From Mesorhizobium sp. WSM4311 (GTDB taxonomy: Bacteria; Pseudomonadota; Alphaproteobacteria; Rhizobiales; Rhizobiaceae): a stretch of DNA of 64,000 nucleotides. The stretch is from assembly GCF_002295115.1 (NCBI RefSeq), contig NZ_NSFV01000012.1, positions 102,500-166,499 of the forward strand. The letters run 5' to 3'. The notes below the pieces were generated by a model that did no database searches, was not told the origin of the DNA, and worked only from the letters and a program-made list of their open reading frames with translations. Position numbers and translations under genes: made by a program. Positions 14,413 through 22,160 of this stretch are shown here, piece by piece (position 1 is the first letter of the stretch; every line of letters starts with the position of its first letter).

Positions 14413-15414
14413 TCACTTGACCACGAAACCATGCGCGAACGGATCGCGGTCGTCGATGAAGATCGTGTTCAGTCCGGTCATCCGCGCCCAGCCGCCGATC
14501 GAAGGAATGATCGCCGGTCTGCCCGCCACGGTGACCTCCTTTTCGACCTTGCCCTTGAACAGCGAACCGATGATCGATTCATGCACGAAGGCGTCGCCTG
14601 CCTTGAGCTTGCCCTTGGCATGGAGCTGCGCCATGCGCGCCGAGGTGCCGGTGCCGCACGGTGAGCGGTCGATCGCCTTGTCACCATAGAATACGGCGTT
14701 GCGGGCGTCGGCCCCTTCCACCGTCGGCTTGCCGGTCCACAACATGTGCGACAGCCTGTTGATGCCGGGGTTCTCCGGATGCACGAAGGAATACTTCTCG
14801 TTGAGGCGCTGCCGCACCACCGGGCTCCAGGCGATGAGGTCGCCGGCGGAATGATCCGCCATGTCGCGGTAGTTCTCCTGCGGCTCGACGATGGCGTAGA
14901 AATTGCCGCCATAGGCGACATCGACGGTGATCTCGCCGAGCCCGGGACATTCGACCGTCAAACCTTCGGCATGGAGGAACGACGGCACATTGGTGATGCG
15001 CACCTCCTCGACATATTCGCCGACCTGTTTGTATTCGGCGATGACCAGCCCGGCTGGCGTATCGAGCCTCAGCACACCCGGCGTCTTCGGCTTGATCAGC
15101 CCGTGTTCGATGGCCATCGTCACCGTGCCGATGGTGCCGTGGCCGCACATCGGCAGGCAGCCGGAGGTCTCGATGAACAGAATGGCGATGTCGCAATCCT
15201 CGCGCGTCGGCGGATAGAGGATCGAACCCGACATCACGTCATGGCCGCGCGGCTCGAACATCAGCCCGGTGCGGATCCAGTCATATTCGGCAAGGAAATG
15301 CGCGCGCCGTTCCATCATCGTCGAGCCCTCGAGCAGCGGGCCGCCGCCGGCGACCAGCCGCACCGGATTGCCGCATGTGTGGCCGTCGATGCAGAAGAAG
15401 GATTTCTTGGCCAT
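14413..15414 (-). CDS. hypRE: 4-hydroxyproline 2-epimerase (proline racemase family)
   Basis: Converts trans-4-hydroxy-L-proline to cis-4-hydroxy-D-proline, first step of hydroxyproline breakdown. 333 residues from the ATG at 15414 (GAGGA nine bases upstream). The two catalytic cysteines are present: C90 in LPMCGHGTIG and C253 in DRSPCGTGTSA. In this family a Cys/Cys pair fits epimerase or racemase, while Thr at the second site marks the dehydratase. Neighbours (D-amino acid dehydrogenase, DapA-like deaminase, GntR) decide for hydroxyproline over proline. It lies 16 bp after the dehydrogenase gene, so they share a transcript. Symbol follows Sinorhizobium usage. Confidence 0.88.
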   Translation of the reverse strand: MAKKSFFCIDGHTCGNPVRLVAGGGPLLEGSTMMERRAHFLAEYDWIRTGLMFEPRGHDVMSGSILYPPTREDCDIAILFIETSGCLPMCGHGTIGTVTMAIEHGLIKPKTPGVLRLDTPAGLVIAEYKQVGEYVEEVRITNVPSFLHAEGLTVECPGLGEITVDVAYGGNFYAIVEPQENYRDMADHSAGDLIAWSPVVRQRLNEKYSFVHPENPGINRLSHMLWTGKPTVEGADARNAVFYGDKAIDRSPCGTGTSARMAQLHAKGKLKAGDAFVHESIIGSLFKGKVEKEVTVAGRPAIIPSIGGWARMTGLNTIFIDDRDPFAHGFVVK

Positions 15415-15430
15415 GTCGTTCCTCGAAAAT

Positions 15431-16744
15431 TCAAAACCGTTGTGGACTGAAGGGGGCGAGATCAACAGACGCAACCTGCCCCAGGATGATTTCCCGGATC
15501 AACCGTCCGGTCGCCGCGGCCTGGGTCAGGCCGAGATGGCCGTGGCCGAAGGCATAGACGACCGGCCGGCTTCCCGATGCCTTGCCGATGACGGGCACCG
15601 AATCCGGCAGCGAGGGCCGGAACCCCATCCATTCGCGCCCGCCCGAGGGATTGAGCCCGGGCAGGAACTGCTGCGCCTTCTGCAGGAGCGCCTTCGATCT
15701 GTTGAAATTGGGCGGCCGCTCTATGCCGCCGAGTTCGACCGCGCCGCCGACGCGCAGGCCCGTCTCCAGCGGCGTGATGACGAAGCCATGGCCGGAGAAG
15801 ATCAGCTGCCGCTTCACATCGAAGGCGCTTTTGGGCAGCGTCGTGTTGTAGCCGCGCTCGGTCTCCAGCGGAATGCGGTCGCCAAGCTGCTGTGCCAGGA
15901 GGTGCGACCAGGCGCCGGCGGCGACGATCAGGTGCCTTGCCTGCCTGGTCGTGCCGTCGGCCAGCGTCAGCGTCGCGCCATGCTGGTCCGCCGCGATCCG
16001 GTCGATCCCAGCCCTTTCGAAGCGGGCACCCCTGGCCTCGGCGTAAGCCCACACCGCCTTGCCGAGCAGCTTTGGATCGGCGACCGTCTTCCAGCCCGGC
16101 ACGAAGGTGCCCTTGATGAAGCGCGGGGACAGGCCCGGCTGCAGACCCGCCAGGCCTTCGCCCTCGACATGGCGAAGGCCGATGCCGAAGCGCTCGCGCT
16201 CGGCCCAGCCGGACAGCGAGGCTCGGAACTCGGCTTCGCTCTCGTAGAGCTCCAGCGAGCCGTCCTCGCGCAGCATCGGCCGCGTGCCGGAGCGATCGAG
16301 CAGCCCCATCCATTCGGTTTCGGCGAGCTTCATCATGCCGGCCTGGGCGGCGAGGCTTGCTTCGTATTTCGCCGGCGCGCCGGCGCGCCAGAAGCGGATC
16401 AGCCAGGGCAGAAGCCGCGGCAGGTAGGCGGGCGGAATGCTGAGAGGGCCGAGCGGATCGGCCAGCCATTTCGGCAGGTGCTTGATCATGCCCTTGTGCG
16501 CCAGCGGCAGCACGTCCGAAAAGGCGAAGGCGGCCGCATTGCCGGAGCTCGTCTCCTCGCAGATGCCGGTGCGGTCGAAGATCGTTACGCCGCGCCCCGC
16601 CTCGGCGAGGAAGGCGGCGGCACAGATGCCAATAATGCCACCGCCGACAATGGCGATATCTTTCCCTTCTCCCCGTTCACGCGGAGAAGGTGCCCCAGCG
16701 GCGGAGCGCTGCTCCTGTTCCGGCAATTTGGGATTTCCTGGCAC
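15431..16744 (-). CDS. hypO: FAD-dependent D-amino acid dehydrogenase, probable D-hydroxyproline dehydrogenase
   Basis: 437 residues, GTG start at 16744. DadA/glycine-oxidase type fold: Rossmann motif DIAIVGGGIIGICAAAFLAE near residue 30, C-terminal FAD-binding part with GFRPSLPDSVPVIGKASG and FGHGHLGLTQAAATGRLI. It should oxidise cis-4-hydroxy-D-proline to pyrroline-4-hydroxy-2-carboxylate, passing electrons to the respiratory chain. Sits between the deaminase (15 bp upstream) and the epimerase. Odd point: the first 28 residues (PSPRERGEGKD) are encoded by an intergenic hairpin repeat (16665-16690), so the N-terminus was extended by repeat insertion or the true start is not as drawn. Substrate assignment rests on context. 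Confidence 0.8.
   Translation of the reverse strand: MPGNPKLPEQEQRSAAGAPSPRERGEGKDIAIVGGGIIGICAAAFLAEAGRGVTIFDRTGICEETSSGNAAAFAFSDVLPLAHKGMIKHLPKWLADPLGPLSIPPAYLPRLLPWLIRFWRAGAPAKYEASLAAQAGMMKLAETEWMGLLDRSGTRPMLREDGSLELYESEAEFRASLSGWAERERFGIGLRHVEGEGLAGLQPGLSPRFIKGTFVPGWKTVADPKLLGKAVWAYAEARGARFERAGIDRIAADQHGATLTLADGTTRQARHLIVAAGAWSHLLAQQLGDRIPLETERGYNTTLPKSAFDVKRQLIFSGHGFVITPLETGLRVGGAVELGGIERPPNFNRSKALLQKAQQFLPGLNPSGGREWMGFRPSLPDSVPVIGKASGSRPVVYAFGHGHLGLTQAAATGRLIREIILGQVASVDLAPFSPQRF
16665..16690. repeat. Short hairpin repeat inside the hypO N-terminus
   Basis: Arms ccttctcc / ggagaagg with a ten-base loop. Short CTTCTCC-type hairpins are common between genes in rhizobia; a similar one lies at 37649. 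This copy is read in frame as Ser-Pro-Arg-Glu-Arg-Gly-Glu-Gly. Confidence 0.6.
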
Positions 16745-16758
16745 GTCGATGCTGTCCC

Positions 16759-17694
16759 TTATTCGGCTGCCACCAGTCTGTCCGCCGATAGAGGAGACGT
16801 CTGGAGCGAAGGCAGCTTCGGCCGCGCCGCCAGCGCATCCCGTATGATCTTCTCGACCGCCTTGCGGCGCTCGCCCGACAGCGGCTGGCGTGGCATGCGC
16901 ACGCGGTCATTGGTATCGATTGCCAGCACTTCGGCAAGCTTGATGTTCTGTACCAGATAGGTCGAGACGTCGAGGTCGAGCAGTGGCCGGAACCAGCGGT
17001 AGATGGCGAGCGCCTCCTCGCGGCGGCCCTGCTTCATCAGCTGGAAGATGGCGACGGTTTCGCGCGGGAAGGCGGTGACCAGGCCGGCCACCCAGCCGAT
17101 GGCGCCGACCGACAGCGCCTCGAAAGCAAGATTGTCGACACCGGTGAACAGATCGTAGCGGTCGCCAAGCCGGTTGATGATCTCCGTCGAGCGCCTGATA
17201 TCGTCGGAGGATTCCTTGATGGCGACGAAGCGCTTGTCCGACGCCAACTCGTCCATCTGGTCGACGGTGACGTCGACGCGATAGGCGAGCCGGTTGGAGT
17301 AGATCATGACCGGCAGGTCGCCAGCCTCGGCGACCGCGCGCAGCGCGGCGACGGTCTCTTCCGCATTGGTGTGGTAGATCGGGCTCGGCACCACCATCAG
17401 GCCATCGGCGCCTTCCCTGGCGGCGCGCCTGGCAATAGCGGCGGCCTCACGGGTGCCCGCCTCATTGACGGTCAGCAGTACCGGCTTCTTGCCGGCGACT
17501 TTCTGCGCTGTCTTCAGCACCTCGATCTTCTCGTCAGGCGACAGCATCGGCCCTTCGCCAAGCGAGCCGCATGCGATGATGCCATCGCAACCGGCCTCCA
17601 TCTGCAGGCCGAAGCAGCGCTCCATTTCGGCATGGTCGAGCCGGTCGTCGGCGGTGAATTTGGTCGTGACGGCGGGGAAAACTCCGGTCCACAT
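16759..17694 (-). CDS. hypD: DapA-family pyrroline-4-hydroxy-2-carboxylate deaminase (probable)
   Basis: 311 residues from the ATG at 17694 with GGAG eight bases upstream; the longer frame would run through the operators and into the regulator, so it is rejected. Class I aldolase barrel of the dihydrodipicolinate synthase/N-acetylneuraminate lyase family: GSLGEGPM at 43-50, Tyr in MIYSN at 132 and the Schiff-base lysine K160 in FVAIKESSDD. Next to an epimerase and D-amino acid dehydrogenase the likely reaction is deamination of pyrroline-4-hydroxy-2-carboxylate to alpha-ketoglutarate semialdehyde. True lysine-pathway DapA is unlikely given this context. First gene of the operon. Confidence 0.82.
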   Translation of the reverse strand: MWTGVFPAVTTKFTADDRLDHAEMERCFGLQMEAGCDGIIACGSLGEGPMLSPDEKIEVLKTAQKVAGKKPVLLTVNEAGTREAAAIARRAAREGADGLMVVPSPIYHTNAEETVAALRAVAEAGDLPVMIYSNRLAYRVDVTVDQMDELASDKRFVAIKESSDDIRRSTEIINRLGDRYDLFTGVDNLAFEALSVGAIGWVAGLVTAFPRETVAIFQLMKQGRREEALAIYRWFRPLLDLDVSTYLVQNIKLAEVLAIDTNDRVRMPRQPLSGERRKAVEKIIRDALAARPKLPSLQTSPLSADRLVAAE

Positions 17695-17708
17695 AGTCGT
17701 GTCTCCAT

Positions 17709-17720
17709 CTGATATATCAG
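17709..17720. promoter_or_regulatory. Palindromic operator, hypD side
   Basis: Perfect 12-bp palindrome ctgatatatcag directly upstream of the hypD ribosome binding site. The same TGATATA core recurs at 17765. Probable site for the divergent GntR protein; binding here would block hypD translation-start proximal transcription. Confidence 0.7.
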
Positions 17721-17764
17721 TCGTATATCTGTTAAGAAACTCGCTGTCAATGCGGAATCCGTTA

Positions 17765-17785
17765 TGATATATTTTGAATATATCA
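17765..17785. promoter_or_regulatory. Palindromic operator, gntR side
   Basis: Inverted repeat tgatata / tatatca separated by seven bases, just before the ribosome binding site of the GntR gene. Together with the site at 17709 it suggests autoregulation plus control of the hydroxyproline operon. Confidence 0.65.
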
Positions 17786-17796
17786 GGAGATCGCCT

Positions 17797-18456
17797 TTGA
17801 TATCCATGGAAGCAACTATGACCTCCGAGCCGGCGGCGGCCAGGGCCTATCGCGTGCTCGAGCATATGATCGTTACGCTGGAACTGGCGCCGTCGAGCTT
17901 TGTCACAGAGGGGGCGCTTATCGAGAAGCTGGACCTCGGCCGCACGCCGGTGCGCGAGGCGATCCAGCGGCTGGCCTGGGAAGGGCTGCTTGATGTCAGG
18001 CCGCGCGCCGGCATCGCGATCGCGCCGCTGCATCCCGGCGACTGGCTGCGCGTGCTCGACGCCCGGCGCGGTGTCGAGGTGGTGCTGGCCCGTTCGGCCG
18101 CCCGCTTCGTCACCCGCGAGGCGGCCGACCTGTTTCACGAGGCGGCGCTCGCCATGCAGAAGGCGGTCATCTCGGGCAATGTGCTTGCCTTCATCCAGGC
18201 CGACAAGGCGCTCGACGAGGCGCTGGCGATGGCCGCCGACAACCCCTTCGCCGCGCGGCTGGCGGCGCCGCTGCAGACCCACAGCCGCCGCTTCTGGTTC
18301 CGCTACAAGGCGGACACGGGCCTCGCCGAGTCAGCCGAGCATCACGTCGCGCTGATCCGCTCGATCCTCGACGGCGACGAGGATGCAGCCGCCAAGGATG
18401 CCAAGCGGCTGATGGCGCTGCTGCGAGGCCATGCCGAGGTCGCCGCGACACGCTGA
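17797..18456 (+). CDS. GntR-family (FadR/FCD type) transcriptional regulator
   Basis: About 219 residues. N-terminal winged helix with LIEKLDLGRTPVREAIQRLA, the hallmark GntR recognition region, then GLLDVRPRAGIAIAPL and an all-helical FCD ligand domain (RRGVEVVLARSAARFVTREA; HHVALIRSILDGDEDAA). Probably senses hydroxyproline or a pathway intermediate and represses the divergent hypD operon. I place the start at a TTG six bases after AGGAGA; ATGs at 17806 and 17818 are alternatives. The open frame start at 17764 is unlikely since it lies inside the operator. Confidence 0.87.
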   Translation: MISMEATMTSEPAAARAYRVLEHMIVTLELAPSSFVTEGALIEKLDLGRTPVREAIQRLAWEGLLDVRPRAGIAIAPLHPGDWLRVLDARRGVEVVLARSAARFVTREAADLFHEAALAMQKAVISGNVLAFIQADKALDEALAMAADNPFAARLAAPLQTHSRRFWFRYKADTGLAESAEHHVALIRSILDGDEDAAAKDAKRLMALLRGHAEVAATR

Positions 18457-18464
18457 TCGGGCGA

Positions 18465-18776
18465 TCAAATCCCTCGCGCGGCGGCGATGGCGGTATTCTC
18501 CCATCCCTCACCGGTCGCGAAAATGCAGCTTCGACCCTGCACGTCGGTCACCAGCATCGACCAGGTCCCGCTTGCCGAGACATAGATCTCCACAATGGCG
18601 GATTGCCCGACCACACCGTAGCCGATCTGCTTTTGCTCAAAGGCCTGCGCCAGTCCCGTGACAAGGTCACTGTGGCCGCCGCAGATAAATTGCGCCTGCG
18701 CCGATAGCGTCGACAACGCCAGCACGGCGCCGATCGCGGCTATCCTGATCCATCGAAACGAAAATTTGTGTGCCAT
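18465..18776 (-). CDS. Small secreted protein, tandem paralogue A
   Basis: 103 residues. ATG at 18776 has a perfect GGAGGTG upstream. Signal peptide (hydrophobic IRIAAIGAVLALSTLSAQAQ) then a mature domain of about 75 residues with two cysteines (FICGG and GRSCIF). The stretch ending SGTWSMLVTDVQGRSCIFAT followed by GEGWENT closely matches the neighbour at 19038 (GSWTVLASDTKGQSCILSV, GEGWDST), so the two arose by tandem duplication. Probably periplasmic, with one disulfide. No known family recognised. Convergent with the GntR gene, whose stop is 8 bp away. Confidence 0.75.
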   Translation of the reverse strand: MAHKFSFRWIRIAAIGAVLALSTLSAQAQFICGGHSDLVTGLAQAFEQKQIGYGVVGQSAIVEIYVSASGTWSMLVTDVQGRSCIFATGEGWENTAIAAARGI

Positions 18777-18829
18777 TTGGCACCTCCTTCGCCTTGGCGT
18801 TCCGGCAAAGGGAGGCACATGGGGCAGCC

Positions 18830-18871
18830 TCAATACACCAGAACGCTCCAGGCCGGGTTCGACGTCTTCAT
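18830..18871 (-). CDS. Possible 13-residue leader ORF
   Basis: Starts with ATG, has AGGAG seven to eight bases upstream, encodes MKTSNPAWSVLVY and stops 53 bp before the start of paralogue A. Too short to prove coding. It could be a leader peptide or a chance frame in the 260-bp gap between the two paralogues. Confidence 0.3.
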   Translation of the reverse strand: MKTSNPAWSVLVY

Positions 18872-19037
18872 CACGTCACTCCTTCTGGTTTCCGGTCTGT
18901 CGTCAGGGAATTTTATCATTTCCCTGGAATCGATATGGTGAGGCCCCGATCTGAAAACAAGCCACACTCAGGCCGCTGCAAAAAGGGCCTGCCGTCACGG
19001 CGTGACCTGCCGAGCGGCCGCGAACGCGCCGGGTCGC

Positions 19038-19343
19038 TCAAGCACCCGGCAGGGCCGCTTTCATCATTGTACTGTCCCAGCCTTCACCGACGGACAGTAT
19101 GCAGCTCTGGCCCTTGGTATCGGAGGCCAGAACGGTCCAACTGCCTTGCTCGGAAACAAAGACCTCGAGAACCACGCTGGAATTGATCAGGCCACGCCCG
19201 GCCTCGATCTCATGGAACTTCTCGCCAAGTGCCTTGATCAGATCGGCCCGCGGTGCGCATTGTCCAGCCGCATTCGCCTGCGCCGCACCGGCTGATATCG
19301 CAAGCGACATCAAGATCATCGTCGCCACAAGACCTCGTGTCAT
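19038..19343 (-). CDS. Small secreted protein, tandem paralogue B
   Basis: 101 residues from ATG at 19343 with GGGAGG six bases upstream; the open frame extends further but without signal. Signal peptide VATMILMSLAISAGAAQANA, then cysteines in GQCAPRADL and KGQSCILSVGEGW. The mature part aligns with paralogue A over its whole length (DL-x-x-L ... V-x-x-Q/E ... SWxxLAxDxxGxSCI ... GEGW). Periplasmic by prediction; function unknown. Possibly cotranscribed with paralogue A, although the gap between them is long. Confidence 0.75.
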   Translation of the reverse strand: MTRGLVATMILMSLAISAGAAQANAAGQCAPRADLIKALGEKFHEIEAGRGLINSSVVLEVFVSEQGSWTVLASDTKGQSCILSVGEGWDSTMMKAALPGA

Positions 19344-19495
19344 CTGAGACCTCCCTGCGCCAGACGCAAAACCCCAGCTGCTACCGGCGCTGTTGATTGG
19401 CCTGCAAGCGCTGCAGGATACAGCGTAAGACGTATGGCGCCCGCTTGGTTCCATCACATTAGCGATTTGGCGGATAACGCCGCGACCACAACGAA

Positions 19496-19522
19496 AAGGC
19501 CCGGGCATGCAGCCCGGGCCTT
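19496..19522 (-). terminator. Terminator after mmsA
   Basis: Perfect 11-bp stem aaggcccgggc / gcccgggcctt with a five-base loop; on the minus strand it is followed by ttcgttg after four T. Lies 70 bp past the mmsA stop. Confidence 0.8.
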
Positions 19523-19591
19523 CGATGTCGGATATGTTGCCGCGCGCCCGCCGCCGAGGGCGAGAGGCGCGCAGCCAAGAAGACCGTCAGC

Positions 19592-21088
19592 TCAGTTCAT
19601 CGTCGGGATGACGAACTCCGCACCGTCCTTGATGCCGGACGGCCAGCGCGAGGTCACCGTCTTGGTCTTGGTGTAGAAACGGAAGGCGTCCGGACCGTGC
19701 TGGTTGAGGTCGCCGAAGGACGACGCCTTCCAGCCGCCGAAGGTGTAATAGGCGATCGGCACCGGGATCGGCACGTTGACGCCGACCATGCCGACCTGGA
19801 CACGGCTTGCAAAGTCACGCGCGGCGTCGCCGTCGCGGGTGAAGATGGCGACGCCATTGCCCATCTCATGGTCGTTGGCGAGCTTGATCGCGCTCTCATA
19901 GGTCGGAGCACGAACCACCGAGAGCACCGGCCCGAAGATTTCTTCCTTGTAGATGCGCATGTCCGCCGTGACGTTGTCGAACAAGCAGCCGCCCATATAG
20001 TAACCGTTCTCATAGCCCTGCATCTTGAAGCCGCGGCCATCGACGACCAGCGTGGCGCCTTCCTTGACGCCGGTATCGACGTAACCTTTCACGCGCTCCA
20101 GCGCCTGAGCCGTCACCAGCGGGCCGAAATCGGCGGCCGAATCCGTCGACGGGCCGACCTTCAGGCTCTCGACGCGCGGGATCAGCTTTTCCATCAGCCG
20201 GTTGGCAGTGTCGTTGCCGACCGGGACAGCCACCGAGATCGCCATGCAGCGCTCGCCGGCCGAGCCGTAGCCGGCGCCGATCAGCGCGTCGACGGTCTGG
20301 TCCATGTCGGCGTCGGGCATGATGATCATGTGGTTCTTGGCGCCGCCGAAGCACTGCACCCGCTTGCCCGCCGCGGTGCCGCGCGAATAGATGTAGTGGG
20401 CGATCGGCGTCGAGCCGACAAAGCCGACGGCCTTGATGTCGGGATCGTCGAGGATGGCGTCGACGACTTCCTTGTCGCCGTTGACGACGTTGAGGATGCC
20501 GGCAGGCAGGCCGGCTTCGAGGAACAGTTCGGCGATGCGGATCGGCACGCCCGGATCACGCTCCGACGGCTTCAGGATGAAGGCATTGCCGCAGGCGATC
20601 GCCGGCGCGATCTTCCACAGCGGGATCATCGCCGGGAAATTGAACGGCGTGATGCCGGCGACGACGCCGAGCGGCTGGCGCATCGAATAGACGTCGATGC
20701 CGGGGCCGGCGCCATCGGTGAATTCGCCCTTCATCATGTGCGGCGCGCCGATGCAGACTTCGACCACTTCGAGGCCGCGCTGGATGTCACCCTTGGCGTC
20801 GGCGATGGTCTTGCCGTGCTCGCGTGCCAGTATGTCGGCCAGTTCGTCATAGTCGCGGGCGACCAGTTCGAGGAATTTCATCAGCACGCGCACGCGGCGC
20901 TGCGGGTTGGTGGCGGCCCATTTCGGCTGCGCCGCCTTGGCATTCTCGACCGCCGCGCGCAGTTCCGCTTGCGAGGCCAGCGCCACCGTGCCGCGCACGG
21001 AGCCGTCCATCGGCTGCATGACGTCCTGCTTGCGGCCGCTGGTGCCGGCGACACGCTTGCCGCCGATGAAATGACCGTATTCGATCAT
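19592..21088 (-). CDS. mmsA: CoA-acylating methylmalonate-semialdehyde dehydrogenase
   Basis: Oxidises methylmalonate or malonate semialdehyde with NAD and CoA to propionyl- or acetyl-CoA, in valine and inositol breakdown. 498 residues from the ATG at 21088 (GGGAG upstream), the standard length; the open frame running 196 codons further would overlap the divergent LysR gene. Motifs: TPFNFPAMIPLWKIAPAIAC near 147, VGFVGSTPIA near 221, catalytic C281 in GSAGERCMAISVAVP. Single gene with its own terminator and a divergent LysR regulator, which probably controls it. Could partly serve the hydroxyproline route, but the alpha-ketoglutarate semialdehyde enzyme is a different clade. Confidence 0.92.
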   Translation of the reverse strand: MIEYGHFIGGKRVAGTSGRKQDVMQPMDGSVRGTVALASQAELRAAVENAKAAQPKWAATNPQRRVRVLMKFLELVARDYDELADILAREHGKTIADAKGDIQRGLEVVEVCIGAPHMMKGEFTDGAGPGIDVYSMRQPLGVVAGITPFNFPAMIPLWKIAPAIACGNAFILKPSERDPGVPIRIAELFLEAGLPAGILNVVNGDKEVVDAILDDPDIKAVGFVGSTPIAHYIYSRGTAAGKRVQCFGGAKNHMIIMPDADMDQTVDALIGAGYGSAGERCMAISVAVPVGNDTANRLMEKLIPRVESLKVGPSTDSAADFGPLVTAQALERVKGYVDTGVKEGATLVVDGRGFKMQGYENGYYMGGCLFDNVTADMRIYKEEIFGPVLSVVRAPTYESAIKLANDHEMGNGVAIFTRDGDAARDFASRVQVGMVGVNVPIPVPIAYYTFGGWKASSFGDLNQHGPDAFRFYTKTKTVTSRWPSGIKDGAEFVIPTMN

Positions 21089-21248
21089 GATATCTCTCCC
21101 TTGTTTGTGATGGCGCATTGTCCGCCTTTGCGGTGGCGAAGGCAACGCGAGGGAGAACGCAACCGTTGTGCGAAAATTAGATATCGGTTGACGGGCGAGC
21201 ATCAATTCTCGCAAATGACTTACGACAAGATATCTCCTGGGGATTCCC

Positions 21249-22130
21249 ATGAACTGGGATGACGTCCGCATCTTTCTCGCCGTGGCACGCGCCGGCCAGA
21301 TCCTCGGCGCCGCCCGGCGGCTGGAGCTGAACCACGCCACAGTCTCGCGCCGCATCGCAGCGCTCGAGGAAGCGCTGCGCACGAAGCTCTTCCGCCGGCT
21401 GACCACCGGCAGCGAACTGACGCCGGCCGGCGAGCGATTCCTTGATATTGCCGAGCGCATGGAGGGCGACATGATCGCCGCGCGCTCGACCATATCAGGC
21501 GAAGGCGACGATATCTCCGGCACCGTGCGCATCGGCGCGCCGGACGGGTTCGGCGTCGCCTTCCTGGCCAGGCGCCTCGGCGAACTGACCGCGCTGCATC
21601 GCGAACTGACGATCCAGCTCGTGCCGGTGCCGCGCTCCTTCTCGCTGTCCCGACGCGAAGCCGACATCGCCATCACCGTCGAGCGGCCGACCGAAGGCCG
21701 GCTGGTGGCGGGAAAGCTGGTCGATTATTCGCTGGGCCTGTTTGCATCGCGCGCCTACGCCGATGCCAATGGCCTGCCCAAAACCGCCGCCGAACTCGGC
21801 CGGCACACACTCATCGGCTATGTACCCGACCTCATCGTCAGCCCTTCGCTCGACTACGCGGCCGAATTCAGCGCGGACTGGCGCACCAGCTTCGCCATCT
21901 CCTCGGCGCTCGGCCAGGCCGAAGCGGTGCGCTCGGGCGCCGGCATCGGCATCCTGCACACCTTCGTCGCGCGGTCGATGCCGGAACTGGTGGCTGTCGA
22001 CGTGGTGGCGCCCATCCGCCGCGCCTACTGGCTGGTCTATCACGAATCGGTCAGGCCGCTGCGCCGCATCCAGATCGTCGCCGGTTTCATCACCAAGGCG
22101 GTGGAACGGGAGCGGGGCCTCTTTGCCTGA
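21249..22130 (+). CDS. LysR-family transcriptional regulator
   Basis: 293 residues. N-terminal winged HTH: MNWDDVRIFLAVARAGQILG then LNHATVSRRIAALEEAL; C-terminal LysR substrate-binding domain ending TKAVERERGLFA. GGGGA lies eight bases before the ATG. Its start is 160 bp from the divergent mmsA start, the classical LysR-target layout, so it probably controls mmsA (inference). The ligand is not predictable. Recall that related short LysR proteins next to mmsA are common in Rhizobiales. Confidence 0.9.
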   Translation: MNWDDVRIFLAVARAGQILGAARRLELNHATVSRRIAALEEALRTKLFRRLTTGSELTPAGERFLDIAERMEGDMIAARSTISGEGDDISGTVRIGAPDGFGVAFLARRLGELTALHRELTIQLVPVPRSFSLSRREADIAITVERPTEGRLVAGKLVDYSLGLFASRAYADANGLPKTAAELGRHTLIGYVPDLIVSPSLDYAAEFSADWRTSFAISSALGQAEAVRSGAGIGILHTFVARSMPELVAVDVVAPIRRAYWLVYHESVRPLRRIQIVAGFITKAVERERGLFA

Positions 22131-22160
22131 TTTCGCAAACCGGCAGACGCGATGCGCTGT

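Noticed and set aside
17695..18282. N-terminal extension of the DapA-like protein
   Set aside because: It overlaps the operators and the GntR gene on the other strand, and has no similarity to the family.
19592..21088. mmsA as the missing alpha-ketoglutarate semialdehyde dehydrogenase of the hydroxyproline pathway
   Set aside because: The sequence is clearly of the CoA-dependent MmsA type, with its own LysR gene and terminator, so it is not assigned to that step.
19697..21262. 521-codon open frame antisense to mmsA, and similar long frames over livK and livM
   Set aside because: Same shadow effect of a GC-rich genome; the minus-strand genes have full family matches and ribosome binding sites.
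21089..21676. N-terminal extension of mmsA by 196 codons
   Set aside because: It would run through the divergent lysR promoter and start; the ATG at 21088 has a good ribosome binding site and gives the family length.
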